Positions 43,624-52,221 of a DNA stretch of 64,000 nt are shown in pieces. The stretch is from positions 1 through 64,000 of IMG/VR virus record IMGVR_UViG_3300021957_004671; one strand, given 5' to 3'. The stretch is from a virus. The translations under genes were made by a program, and so were the position numbers. Within the stretch, counting starts at the first letter, position 1. Each line of letters begins with the position of its first letter. The notes beneath the pieces are model-generated. The model did no database searches. It saw nothing but the letters and a program-made list of their open reading frames with translations, and was not told the DNA's origin.

Positions 43624-44061
43624 ATGGCTTATGAATATAATTGTCGCGTTAGGCGCGTGGTCGACGGCGATACTGTGGACGTTGACATTGATCTTGGTTT
43701 CGATATTATACTTTCTAATCAGCGTATTCGCTTATATGGTATTGACACCCCTGAGTCACGCACGAGGGATAAGACAGAAAAGATATATGGTAAGCTTGCG
43801 ACGAAGTATGTCGAAAATTACCTGGTCAAAGGCAAAAAGGCAGTTCTTAAAACGAGATTAGATAAGACTGGTAAGTTCGGAAGAATACTTGGCGAGTTCA
43901 TTGTATACGATAAGTCAGAAGACAGATATCAAAGCATGAATGAGATGATGATTAGAGACCATATGGCTGTTAGGTACCACGGCCAATCAAAAGAAGCGGT
44001 ACAATTAGAGCATATTGAGAATAGAATTTTATTAGGATCCCCACATGAAACAGACGGTTGA
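43624..44061 (+). CDS. Thermonuclease (SNase)-domain protein
   Basis: 145 residues of the staphylococcal nuclease fold: VVDGDTVDVDIDLGF (metal Asp), RIRLYGIDTPESR (catalytic Arg and Glu) and GKFGRILGEF (second Arg). No signal peptide is present, so it would be cytoplasmic, perhaps degrading host DNA or processing DNA. It starts right after thyX. Confidence 0.9.
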   Translation: MAYEYNCRVRRVVDGDTVDVDIDLGFDIILSNQRIRLYGIDTPESRTRDKTEKIYGKLATKYVENYLVKGKKAVLKTRLDKTGKFGRILGEFIVYDKSEDRYQSMNEMMIRDHMAVRYHGQSKEAVQLEHIENRILLGSPHETDG

Positions 44062-44194
44062 ACAACGTGACGAAATTATTGCAAGAGCAGTAGAGCAAGC
44101 AAGACAGAATGTACTTAAATTAAACGCAGGACCAATGAAGCATACCCTAGCTAAAAGAGCACGGCTGGAGAAGAAACTTTCTAAGAGAAGATAG
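44045..44194 (+). CDS. Small basic helical protein of unknown function
   Basis: A 49-residue ORF (MKQTVEQRDEIIARAVEQ) overlapping the nuclease gene by 17 nt and ending 3 nt before nrdA. Lys/Arg-rich C-terminus (KRARLEKKLSKRR). No family recognised. Confidence 0.5.
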   Translation: MKQTVEQRDEIIARAVEQARQNVLKLNAGPMKHTLAKRARLEKKLSKRR

Positions 44195-44197
44195 ATT

Positions 44198-46486
44198 ATG
44201 GATTATACAATAACAGTAGGTAAGCGGGACGGCTCGAAAGAAAGTCTCGATCTAGAAAAATTTCATAAAGTAGTACAGTTTGCTTGTGAAGGTATTGCAG
44301 GGGTCTCTGAGTCAGAGATCGAGCTTAAATCGCATATTAATTTCTACGATAAGATCACATCTAAAGAGATTCAAGAAACTCTGATTAAAGCTGCTGCTGA
44401 TCTTATCTCTGAAGAAACACCTAACTATCAGATTGTTGCTGGTAGGTTGATCTCTTATGATCTTCGTAAAGAGGTGTTCGGTGATTACGAACCTAAAGAG
44501 CTTATTGAGCATGTTAAGGATGTAGTTGCTGCTGGCTTCTATGATGAGAAGTTACTTGATTGGTATGATAGTCTAGAGTATGCGCAGATGAATAGCTGGA
44601 TTAATCACTCACGTGATGATAATCTAACTTATGCTGCAATGGAGCAGATGCGCGGTAAGTATCTAGTTAAGAATAGAGCAACAGGTAAATTTTATGAGAC
44701 GCCTCAGATTGCTATGATGCTAATTAGTGCGACTCTATTCCATAAGTACGGTGAAGATAGAATGACTTATGTGAAAGACTTCTATGATGCATTGTCTCTA
44801 TTTGATGTATCTTTACCTACACCTGTTATGGCCGGAGTAAGAACTTCGGTACGTCAGTTTAGTTCTTGTGTGCTTATTGAGACTGACGATTCATTAGATT
44901 CTATTTCAGCTACAGCGAGTTCAATTGTTAAATATGTTTCAAAAAGAGCAGGTATTGGTATTGGTGCAGGAAGAATCAGAGCGCTTGGAAGCTCTATCAA
45001 CGGTGGTCATGCTACTCATACTGGTGCTATCCCGTTCTATAAGCATTTCCAGTCTGCTGTCAGATCTTGTAGTCAAGGCGGTGTCCGTGGTGGCGCTGCT
45101 ACTTTGTATTATCCTATTTGGCATTATGAAGTTGAGGATCTTCTTGTACTTAAAAATAATAAAGGCACTTCAGATAATCGAATCAGACACCTAGATTATG
45201 GTGTACAATTTAATAAAGTATTTTATGAGAGGTTACTAAGCAATGATGATATTACACTCTTCTCACCCTCAGATGTACCAGAGTTATGGGACCCGTTCTT
45301 TAGTGACTCCGATAAGTTCCGCGAGCTCTATGAAGCAGCAGAACGAAAGACATCAATCAGAAAGAAGAAAATATCAGCAATCGATCTATTCTCAGCGTTC
45401 ATGCAAGAGAGAAAAGATACTGGACGTATATATCTGATGAATGTAGACCATGCTAATGATCATGGTGCATTTATTAAAGAAGTAGCTCCTATTAGACAAT
45501 CTAATCTATGCTGTGAAATTAACTTACCTACTAAACCGTTATCTAATATTGACGATGAAGAAGGTGAGATTAGTCTTTGTACTCTAGCAGCTATTAACTG
45601 GGGTAATATTAAGAAGCCAGAAGACTTTGCTAAACCAGCTAACTTGCTAGTAAGAGCCTTAGATGAGCTTCTAGATTATCAAGAGTACCCTGTAATTGCA
45701 GCTGAGCTTTCTACTAAGAATAGACGACCATTAGGTATTGGTATTATTAACTTTGCATATTGGATGGCAAAAAATAATATGACTTATTCTGAACCTAATC
45801 TAGAATTGATTGACGAGTATGCTGAAGCATGGTCTTATCACTTAATTAATACTTCTATTGAGCTAGCTGAGACTAAAGGTCCATGCCCTAAAGCACCTGA
45901 GACTCATTACTTCCATGGACGTATGCCTATTGATACATACAAGAAAGAAGTAGATGAACTAGTACCTAATAACCCTAAGATGAATTGGGACAGTCTAAGA
46001 TATAGAGCCAGAGCAAGCGGTATTCGTAACTCTACTCTAATGGCATTAATGCCTTCTGAGACTTCATCGCAGATTAGTAATGCTACTAATGGTATTGAGC
46101 CTCCTAGAGCATTAGTATCAGTTAAGCAATCTAAAGACGGTGTACTAAAGCAGGTTGTACCTCAGTTCCATCACTTAAAGAATAAATATGAACTGCTATG
46201 GGATCAGCAATCACCTGAAGGTTATCTTAAAATTGTTGCAGTACTTCAGAAGTATATTGATCAAGGTATCTCAGTCAATACTTCATATAATCCAGTATTT
46301 TATGAAGACGAGAAGATCCCTATGTCTATTATGCTGCAGCACTTGCTTATGTTCTATAAGTATGGCGGTAAGCAACTCTACTATTTCAATACATATGATG
46401 GTGCTTCAGATGAGCAAGGTGAAGATACTCCTCTAGAAGAGAGTGAAATGGTGGATGGTGAAGAATGTGACGCCTGTACAATATAG
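44198..46486 (+). CDS. nrdA: Ribonucleotide reductase class I, alpha subunit NrdA
   Basis: 762 residues with an N-terminal ATP-cone (KRDGSKESLDLEKFHKVV), FSSCVLIETDDSLDSI, GGVRGGAATLYYPIWH and NLCCEINLP with active-site Cys. The C-terminal CDACTI supplies the redox-active Cys pair. It reduces ribonucleoside diphosphates to deoxy forms with NrdB. The glutaredoxin at 60.2 kb could recharge it. Confidence 0.97.
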   Translation: MDYTITVGKRDGSKESLDLEKFHKVVQFACEGIAGVSESEIELKSHINFYDKITSKEIQETLIKAAADLISEETPNYQIVAGRLISYDLRKEVFGDYEPKELIEHVKDVVAAGFYDEKLLDWYDSLEYAQMNSWINHSRDDNLTYAAMEQMRGKYLVKNRATGKFYETPQIAMMLISATLFHKYGEDRMTYVKDFYDALSLFDVSLPTPVMAGVRTSVRQFSSCVLIETDDSLDSISATASSIVKYVSKRAGIGIGAGRIRALGSSINGGHATHTGAIPFYKHFQSAVRSCSQGGVRGGAATLYYPIWHYEVEDLLVLKNNKGTSDNRIRHLDYGVQFNKVFYERLLSNDDITLFSPSDVPELWDPFFSDSDKFRELYEAAERKTSIRKKKISAIDLFSAFMQERKDTGRIYLMNVDHANDHGAFIKEVAPIRQSNLCCEINLPTKPLSNIDDEEGEISLCTLAAINWGNIKKPEDFAKPANLLVRALDELLDYQEYPVIAAELSTKNRRPLGIGIINFAYWMAKNNMTYSEPNLELIDEYAEAWSYHLINTSIELAETKGPCPKAPETHYFHGRMPIDTYKKEVDELVPNNPKMNWDSLRYRARASGIRNSTLMALMPSETSSQISNATNGIEPPRALVSVKQSKDGVLKQVVPQFHHLKNKYELLWDQQSPEGYLKIVAVLQKYIDQGISVNTSYNPVFYEDEKIPMSIMLQHLLMFYKYGGKQLYYFNTYDGASDEQGEDTPLEESEMVDGEECDACTI

Positions 46487-46490
46487 TCAT

Positions 46491-47291
46491 ATGATACCAA
46501 TAGAATATACTGAACTTAGATGTGCATTTGACCCAGAAAAGCTAGAAGCATATGAAAGCTTCTGTAAAGATTACGTTAAAGATAAAGTAGTCTGCGACCT
46601 CGGTGCTGGATGTGGTATACTAAGCCATATTGCACTTCATTATGGCGCATCTAAAGTTATATGTATGGATCAGAATGATAAAGCTTTAGAGATAGCAAAG
46701 AGATTATTGAACACTGATAAAGCCGAATATATTACATGTGATCTAACTAATGTAACCTTCCCAGAAGCTGATATCTATATTCATGAGATATTCGGTACTG
46801 TTTTATATGAAGAAAAGATTACTAGCATCTTTAGTAACTTAAAGAAACAAGGCCTTGAGAATAAATGCTTTCCTAATAAAGGTGAGTTCTTCTCGTTTGA
46901 GTGTGATAAGTTAACTGAAGAAGATTATGAATATAATATTGAGGATTTTCCTGAAGCAACTAAAGAGTATCACGCTCTTCTCAATGAAGAGGAAATAAAA
47001 TTAGGGTCGAGAATAATGTCATCTCGCTTCTATAATTATAAAGAAAAAAAGTTGCTAAAAAGCTTTGATTTAAGTGTTGACTCTGGGACGAGGTACATAT
47101 ATAATATGTTAGAATTGGTCCCCAGGTTCGGTTGGCGGGCTTACTTCCCAAACGGAGCTAGTTTTTCAAATACCCCGCGCATCGGGAACAATTGGTATGT
47201 ACTTGATGGAAGCCGTAATGGCCGATACGTCAAGCGCATGCAGTTAACATATAAACCAGAAGCAATAACAAATCCATATGAGGTCGATTAA
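46491..47291 (+). CDS. PRMT-like SAM-dependent methyltransferase
   Basis: About 266 residues. Motif I is VVCDLGAGCGILS (about 33-45), followed by an acidic Asp60 at the end of strand 2. IHEIFGTVLYEE (about 97-108) resembles the double-Glu loop (SEWMGxxLxxE) of protein arginine methyltransferases, with Glu99 and Glu107. The ATG at 46491 follows the nrdA stop; in-frame GTGs lie upstream inside nrdA. Inserted between nrdA and nrdB. Target unknown. Confidence 0.72.
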   Translation: MIPIEYTELRCAFDPEKLEAYESFCKDYVKDKVVCDLGAGCGILSHIALHYGASKVICMDQNDKALEIAKRLLNTDKAEYITCDLTNVTFPEADIYIHEIFGTVLYEEKITSIFSNLKKQGLENKCFPNKGEFFSFECDKLTEEDYEYNIEDFPEATKEYHALLNEEEIKLGSRIMSSRFYNYKEKKLLKSFDLSVDSGTRYIYNMLELVPRFGWRAYFPNGASFSNTPRIGNNWYVLDGSRNGRYVKRMQLTYKPEAITNPYEVD

Positions 47292-48367
47292 TGTCAGTAT
47301 TTACAGTAAGCAAGAAACCATCTAAATCGCGTAACATGTTCTTCGACGATCCGGTCGATATTGCGCGTTATGATGATGTTCGTTATCAACAGTTTGAAAA
47401 GCTTACTGACAAGCAATTAGGATTTTTCTGGAGACCTGAAGAAGTAGATATTCTTAGAGATTCAAAAGACTTTAAGAACATGAGTGAAGCAGAGCAGCAT
47501 ATCTTTACTTCCAATCTTAAGCGTCAGATTTTATTAGATTCTGTACAAGGACGAGCTCCTAACTTAGCGCTTCTTCCTATTGTGTCTCTTCCAGAACTTG
47601 AGACATGGATTGAAACCTGGGCATTCTCAGAAACTATTCACTCTCGTTCATACACGCATATTATTAGAAATATCTATGCTGATCCTTCTATTGTATTTGA
47701 TAAGATTACCTCTAATAAAGAGATTACAGATTGCGCTGAGAGTATTAGTAAGTACTATGATAACCTTATTGCTCGTAATAGAATCTCACCTGGTTTTGGT
47801 TCCTATGAGCATAAGAAGGCTTTATGGTTATGTATTAATGCCGTTAATGCACTAGAGGGTATTCGTTTCTATGTATCCTTTGCATGCTCATGGGCATTTG
47901 CTGAGCTTAAAAAGATGGAAGGCAATGCTAAGATTATTAAGCTTATTGCCAGAGATGAAAATGTACATCTCGCATCTACTACTCATATCCTTAGACTGCT
48001 TCCTAAAGAAGATAAAGACTTTGTTAAAATTAAAAAAGAGTGTGCTGACGAGGTATTAGAGATTATGAAAGAAGTAGTAGCTCAAGAAAAGTCCTGGGCT
48101 GATTACTTGTTTAGAGATGGCTCTATGATTGGTTTAAATGCTAGTGTACTTAAAACATATATTGAATGGATTGCTGCTAAGAGATGTACTGCAGTTGGTA
48201 TCAAGCATAGTTTTGCTGGAGGGTCTAATCCTCTACCATGGACTCAAAAATGGATCGGTGGAGGCGAAGTACAAGTCGCTCCTCAGGAGACAGAAATTTC
48301 GTCTTATATTGTAGGCGGTGTTAAAAAGGATGTGAGTTCAGATACATTTAAAGGATTCAGTTTATAA
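47291..48367 (+). CDS. nrdB: Ribonucleotide reductase class I, beta subunit NrdB
   Basis: 358 residues. The di-iron ligands lie in SEAEQHIFTSNL, WAFSETIHSRSYTHI (which also holds the radical Tyr) and ARDENVHLAST. It is uninterrupted, so unlike T4 nrdB it has no intron. The C-terminal tail (SSDTFKGFSL) would dock on NrdA. Confidence 0.97.
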   Translation: MSVFTVSKKPSKSRNMFFDDPVDIARYDDVRYQQFEKLTDKQLGFFWRPEEVDILRDSKDFKNMSEAEQHIFTSNLKRQILLDSVQGRAPNLALLPIVSLPELETWIETWAFSETIHSRSYTHIIRNIYADPSIVFDKITSNKEITDCAESISKYYDNLIARNRISPGFGSYEHKKALWLCINAVNALEGIRFYVSFACSWAFAELKKMEGNAKIIKLIARDENVHLASTTHILRLLPKEDKDFVKIKKECADEVLEIMKEVVAQEKSWADYLFRDGSMIGLNASVLKTYIEWIAAKRCTAVGIKHSFAGGSNPLPWTQKWIGGGEVQVAPQETEISSYIVGGVKKDVSSDTFKGFSL

Positions 48368-48534
48368 TGGCTGTGACAATAAGAGTAAACTGCCTAGAAT
48401 GTGATTGTACTTGCCTAGTAGATATTGAGACAACATGGGACATTAGATATTGCCCATCATGTGGAAGTGAAGTAGAAATAGACGAAGATGACGTTATACA
48501 TGAAGATGTGAACTTCGATGATTGGGATGATTAA
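48367..48534 (+). CDS. Small zinc-ribbon protein
   Basis: 55 residues: NCLECDCTC and RYCPSCGSE give a likely CxxC...CxxC zinc ribbon, followed by an acidic tail (EIDEDDVIHEDVNFDDWDD). TAATG overlaps link it to both neighbours. Possibly a transcription or protein-binding factor, but nothing further is shown. Confidence 0.6.
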   Translation: MAVTIRVNCLECDCTCLVDIETTWDIRYCPSCGSEVEIDEDDVIHEDVNFDDWDD

Positions 48535-48956
48535 TGGTTTGGTTATATGAGGGTAAAGAATTTACTTCAGAAGATATCGGAGATTATCAAGGGTTCGTTT
48601 ACTTAATTACTAATCAAGAAAATGGAAGAAAATATATTGGAAAAAAGTTCTTCAAGAAGCCTAAAGTATTACCAAAGACCAAGAAAAGAAAACGCCGTGT
48701 CAGAACAACAGTTGAGTCAGACTGGAAAACATACTACGGATCATCTGAGCATCTTCTCAGAGATATCGAACAGTGGGATGATGACCAAAGAGGAGTGGGA
48801 CTTAAACGTGAGATTACACGCTTGTGTAAAACCAAAGGTGAATGTTCCTACTACGAAATCAAAGAGCAATTAGCTGTTGATGCTTTATTAGATGAGAGTT
48901 ACTATAACTCATTTGTAGGTTGTAAGATACATAGAAAACATATAATAAATGAATAA
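48534..48956 (+). CDS. GIY-YIG-like endonuclease (Seg-like)
   Basis: 140 residues with FVYLITNQENGRKYIGKKFF, a variant GIY-YIG block, then a basic run and VESDWKTYYGSSEHLLRD. Similar free-standing proteins occur in T4-like phages as putative homing or structure-specific endonucleases. It lies 3' of nrdB, a common site for such genes. Confidence 0.7.
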   Translation: MVWLYEGKEFTSEDIGDYQGFVYLITNQENGRKYIGKKFFKKPKVLPKTKKRKRRVRTTVESDWKTYYGSSEHLLRDIEQWDDDQRGVGLKREITRLCKTKGECSYYEIKEQLAVDALLDESYYNSFVGCKIHRKHIINE

Positions 48957-49620
48957 CTATGCAATTAAATATAGACCAGGAGCAGGAGGCGAGTTCCTAG
49001 TATGTATGATTGAGGGGCTAGATAAAGATATTATCGTAGAGCCAGATGAGAATAATAGATACGTGGGTGCACATGTTGAGTCTTGGCATCAAAGCTTAGG
49101 TAATTATTTTAATAATTCAGGTCTTACTTATAATAATACTCCTAGATTTAGTAATCATGAGGTACCTGATAAGCACTGTATGACATTTCATCTATGGAAC
49201 TTAGATTATATTATTCAGCTATGTAAATTAAAGACAAAAGTCCTAGTTATAGAGGACTCAACCATACACTCTGATATATTGGCATTCCACAAGATACCTA
49301 CATATAAAGGTAAATCAGCTGAAGATCATGTTAAGGTGCAAATGCCTCGTTATAAAGAATGGTCTCAAGTCTATAGTGATAATGAGACTGTTATGAACTA
49401 TGCTAAGAAGCTACTTGATATACGAACAGTTGAGCATGATGAGTTTTATGAATATTCTTTTGAGCAATTAGAAGAAATACTTGCATGGCTCGCTGGAGTA
49501 AAATTAACAAAAGAATGGTATGAGATATTTAAAACGAATACTATTACCAATAAAGGTATTATAAATATACACAAAGATGACTTTATAAGGAACCTGGAGA
49601 CGGAAAATGACACCAACTGA
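48949..49620 (+). CDS. Protein of unknown function
   Basis: A 223-residue protein beginning MNNYAIKYRPGAGGEFLVCMIEGL; the GAGG loop could bind a nucleotide or sulfate as in sulfotransferase-like proteins, but no second motif confirms this. It overlaps both neighbours. Function unknown. Confidence 0.5.
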   Translation: MNNYAIKYRPGAGGEFLVCMIEGLDKDIIVEPDENNRYVGAHVESWHQSLGNYFNNSGLTYNNTPRFSNHEVPDKHCMTFHLWNLDYIIQLCKLKTKVLVIEDSTIHSDILAFHKIPTYKGKSAEDHVKVQMPRYKEWSQVYSDNETVMNYAKKLLDIRTVEHDEFYEYSFEQLEEILAWLAGVKLTKEWYEIFKTNTITNKGIINIHKDDFIRNLETENDTN

Positions 49621-50299
49621 ATTTGTAAAAGATATTATGAAAGAAAACGAAGCACTGTTTAAAGCTTCTAAGATGAACGTGAAGAAGTACTTCGAAGATC
49701 AGCCTGATCAGTCACATCTAGTAGACCACTTTATTGGACGTATGGTTAATGAGCATATGAACTTTGAAGAAATTACTCAGCAGCTACATGATAATGATAA
49801 AATGCCTAAGGATGAGCGCAGACTACTTGCTAAACAAGCAATGGATGAAGCAAAGCATACTAAGATGGTACGCGAAGTTATCGAGCATATTCTCGGAGAA
49901 GAGATTGACTTTGATGCTGCAGTAGCTCGTGAAAAAGAACTTAATACTGCTAAAGGTGCTACGCTTCTAGAGACATACGGCGCTCAAGATGACGAGGCTG
50001 CTCTTGCTGCTTATCAATTAGTAGCTGAAGGACGAGCTCAAGCAGTATGGGATCAGATGGCTGATACTATTGAAGATGATTTCATTGCAATTAGATATCG
50101 CGAGATCGCTAAAGACGAAGGTTTCCACTCTAAGATTGGTGCTCGTAAATTGTCTAAGATTGCTACAACTGAATCGATACAAGATAAGGTACGTACTCTA
50201 GTATCTAATATGAGAAAAGATCTCTTTGAGATTAGTTGCAAAAACACAACAGAAGCACCTGGCTCCCGTCAGTTGGTTCAAGAGGCTTACGGCTGGTAA
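49607..50299 (+). CDS. Ferritin-like di-iron protein
   Basis: A 230-residue helical protein with two carboxylate/ExxH pairs: Glu49 region and MDEAKH (Glu81, His84), then AEGRAQAVW (Glu141) and DEGFHSK (Glu171, His174). This is the four-helix di-iron pattern. It might act as an oxygenase or oxidase; the substrate is not known. It starts inside the previous gene's end and is followed by an amidotransferase gene. Confidence 0.68.
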   Translation: MTPTEFVKDIMKENEALFKASKMNVKKYFEDQPDQSHLVDHFIGRMVNEHMNFEEITQQLHDNDKMPKDERRLLAKQAMDEAKHTKMVREVIEHILGEEIDFDAAVAREKELNTAKGATLLETYGAQDDEAALAAYQLVAEGRAQAVWDQMADTIEDDFIAIRYREIAKDEGFHSKIGARKLSKIATTESIQDKVRTLVSNMRKDLFEISCKNTTEAPGSRQLVQEAYGW

Positions 50300-50302
50300 A
50301 AA

Positions 50303-50881
50303 ATGATTATAGGACTCTCCCAACGAGTCCTAACCTATAGGGAGAGGGAGTATGACTCTTTAAGCAGGGACTTTTATAAGTTCTTTAAGGGTCATACTCT
50401 TCTACCCATACCTAACGGGTATAGTATAGATTATGATGCGTTGGTAAATCAGATTGATATTTTTGTAATTACTGGTGGAGAAGCTCATCCAGATAGAACT
50501 CAAACCGAGTTACTTATAGCACAAAAAATGACGTCGATTGGCAAACCAGTAGTTGGTATTTGTTATGGTGCATTCCTATTAACGGAAGTGTTAGAAGGAT
50601 CTGTACAGACAAAGTACGATATGCCTCATGGTGTTGATCATAAGATATTCTATCATACTGATCTAGAAGAATATGAAGTAAACTCTTTTCACAATCAAAT
50701 TATCACCCATGAGCCTCCAGGCTCAGAAGTACTATGTTCAGATGAATATGGTTATGTTGAAGCATGGGTTAAAGGGAATGTAGCAGCTGTAGTATGGCAC
50801 CCAGAAAGAATGAATGAACCCTGGTTACCATCTGAGATTAATAATCTTTTGAAAAAACAGTTGCAATATGTGTTACATTAG
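50303..50881 (+). CDS. Class I glutamine amidotransferase (peptidase C26-like)
   Basis: 192 residues: VITGGEAHPDR, VGICYGAFLL with nucleophile Cys87, and VVWHPERM with His166 and Glu168. The triad of a class I amidotransferase or gamma-glutamyl hydrolase is complete. The acceptor enzyme is unknown; the neighbours (ferritin-like, cupin) suggest a small-molecule pathway. Confidence 0.8.
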   Translation: MIIGLSQRVLTYREREYDSLSRDFYKFFKGHTLLPIPNGYSIDYDALVNQIDIFVITGGEAHPDRTQTELLIAQKMTSIGKPVVGICYGAFLLTEVLEGSVQTKYDMPHGVDHKIFYHTDLEEYEVNSFHNQIITHEPPGSEVLCSDEYGYVEAWVKGNVAAVVWHPERMNEPWLPSEINNLLKKQLQYVLH

Positions 50882-50889
50882 GATATAAT
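50861..50889 (+). promoter_or_regulatory. Sigma70-like promoter of the cupin gene (leaderless)
   Basis: TTGCAA at 50861-50866 and TATAAT at 50884-50889 are 17 nt apart. The predicted transcript start is about 50896, the A of the cupin ATG. Confidence 0.68.
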
Positions 50890-50895
50890 TATAGC

Positions 50896-51549
50896 ATGAT
50901 TAAATTAAAAGAACCATTAACAGTAAGAGATAGATGGAACTTCAAAGTTACCTATCTCGAAGAGCATGAATACCAGACCTTTACTCCAGAAGGAATGGCT
51001 TACATTATGTTGAATAAATCAATGTACTTCAATGACGATGGCTATATGGCCCATAAGACAGGATGTGTACAGACATCTTCAAGGTTCGGTATTACTACCG
51101 ATGAAGGCACCGCAGTTGTTATCGAGTATCCAGGATTACATCTTCTAGAGGATCGTATCTATATACAGAACGAACTAGATATGGGTAATCTTGCTTACAT
51201 GGATGGCGGCACGAACACCACTGCTATTAACCCAGGCAGGTTAGGTGATCCGGTTGTAAACTATGTACACTTCCCTGCAGGTATGCACCAAACTCTACAT
51301 ACACATCCATCACATAGAATAGGATTATGTGTATCGGGTAACGGTAGAGTGCAGCTAGAAGGTCATGAGTACTTTGATGTGAAAAATGGCGAGGCATTCT
51401 TTATGCGACGCAACGAACTTCATAACTTTATGTGCCAAGATGAAGATGTAGTATTATTTGTGTGGGCTCCAGACTCTGGAACAGGTCCTACCGATGAAGT
51501 AAATCCTTTGAAAGTAAGAACTTATGTCGGGCAACAATTCACAAAATAA
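50896..51549 (+). CDS. Cupin-domain protein
   Basis: 217 residues. The cupin fold is in the second half: FPAGMHQTLHTHPSHRIGLCVSGNGRVQLEG (His-rich motif 1) and FFMRRNELHNFMCQ (motif 2 His). The N-terminal half is of unknown fold. It may bind a metal and act as a dioxygenase, isomerase or binding protein. Predicted to be made from a leaderless message. It overlaps the next gene by 26 nt. Confidence 0.75.
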   Translation: MIKLKEPLTVRDRWNFKVTYLEEHEYQTFTPEGMAYIMLNKSMYFNDDGYMAHKTGCVQTSSRFGITTDEGTAVVIEYPGLHLLEDRIYIQNELDMGNLAYMDGGTNTTAINPGRLGDPVVNYVHFPAGMHQTLHTHPSHRIGLCVSGNGRVQLEGHEYFDVKNGEAFFMRRNELHNFMCQDEDVVLFVWAPDSGTGPTDEVNPLKVRTYVGQQFTK

Positions 51550-52183
51550 ACGTCTTCTCATTCTAGCAGGCGCTCAAGGTTCAGGTAACCATTTGTTTGC
51601 TAGATTATTCTCTCTACATGACAGCGTTAAAGGCTGGGATGAACTGCTTGAAAAGTATTGGGTACCTTCTGATGAGGAACCCTTCGCGAAAGCGTTTGTA
51701 GACCCTTCAGAGCTTAACGCTGAGCTATTGGAAGAGTATACGGTAATGAATGTGTCGTACCCGTTCATATACAATGGAGAGAAGGTTTATCCTAAGATTA
51801 AAGAAGTGGCTAACCTAGCTACTGACTTAGGAGTTAAGGTACAGATTGGTATTATAGTAAGAGATCATAATATCAATCAATTGCAGCAGCAACGTGTAAG
51901 AGGCTATGTTGCATTTGAAGAGGCCAGAACTTATTTCAGACATTTAGATAATGAAGAGTATGATATACATTTCATTAGTCACGAATCCTTATTTGCATAT
52001 CCTAATATGTATATGAGATATCTAGGACAGCAGTTAGATTTTCCTGTTGACTGGAAAAATGCTAGCAGTCATATTGACGTAGCACCTAATAGTAAGTATG
52101 TAAAGTACGTTGAGGAGCATTGGCTTGATGAACTAGTTCACGCAGGCCTTCGCACTAAGAGCGAGAGGGGCATAGATAATTAA
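51524..52183 (+). CDS. Sulfotransferase-like P-loop protein
   Basis: 219 residues with LAGAQGSGNHLFARLFS (about 14-30), a 5'-phosphosulfate-binding-type loop, and HESLFAYPNMYMRYLGQQL, which resembles the 3'-phosphate side of sulfotransferases. Acceptor unknown. Its last codons form one arm of a 14-bp inverted repeat with the end of the convergent cyclase gene. Confidence 0.62.
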   Translation: MSGNNSQNKRLLILAGAQGSGNHLFARLFSLHDSVKGWDELLEKYWVPSDEEPFAKAFVDPSELNAELLEEYTVMNVSYPFIYNGEKVYPKIKEVANLATDLGVKVQIGIIVRDHNINQLQQQRVRGYVAFEEARTYFRHLDNEEYDIHFISHESLFAYPNMYMRYLGQQLDFPVDWKNASSHIDVAPNSKYVKYVEEHWLDELVHAGLRTKSERGIDN

Positions 52184-52221
52184 AGGGAGGTGAGTCAATC
52201 ACTGGAACCCTCTCGCTCTTA
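52156..52221. terminator. 14-bp inverted repeat between convergent genes, probable bidirectional terminator
   Basis: TAAGAGCGAGAGGG (52156-52169) and CCCTCTCGCTCTTA (52208-52221) pair perfectly across 38 nt; a smaller GTGA/TCAC pairing lies in the loop. The left arm codes for the C-terminus of the sulfotransferase-like protein and the right arm contains the cyclase stop codon. ATCCTTTTT follows to the right. Confidence 0.65.

Noticed and set aside
43616-43861. Hydrophobic 81-residue ORF
   Set aside because: It overlaps the thermonuclease gene, whose catalytic motifs are complete in the other frame.
47291-48367. Possible intron or inserted endonuclease in nrdB, as in T4
   Set aside because: nrdB reads through as one intact frame; the GIY-YIG gene lies downstream as a separate gene.
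48949-49620. Assignment of the 223-residue protein as a sulfotransferase
   Set aside because: Only a GAGG loop at the N-terminus supports it; no second motif, so it is left as unknown.
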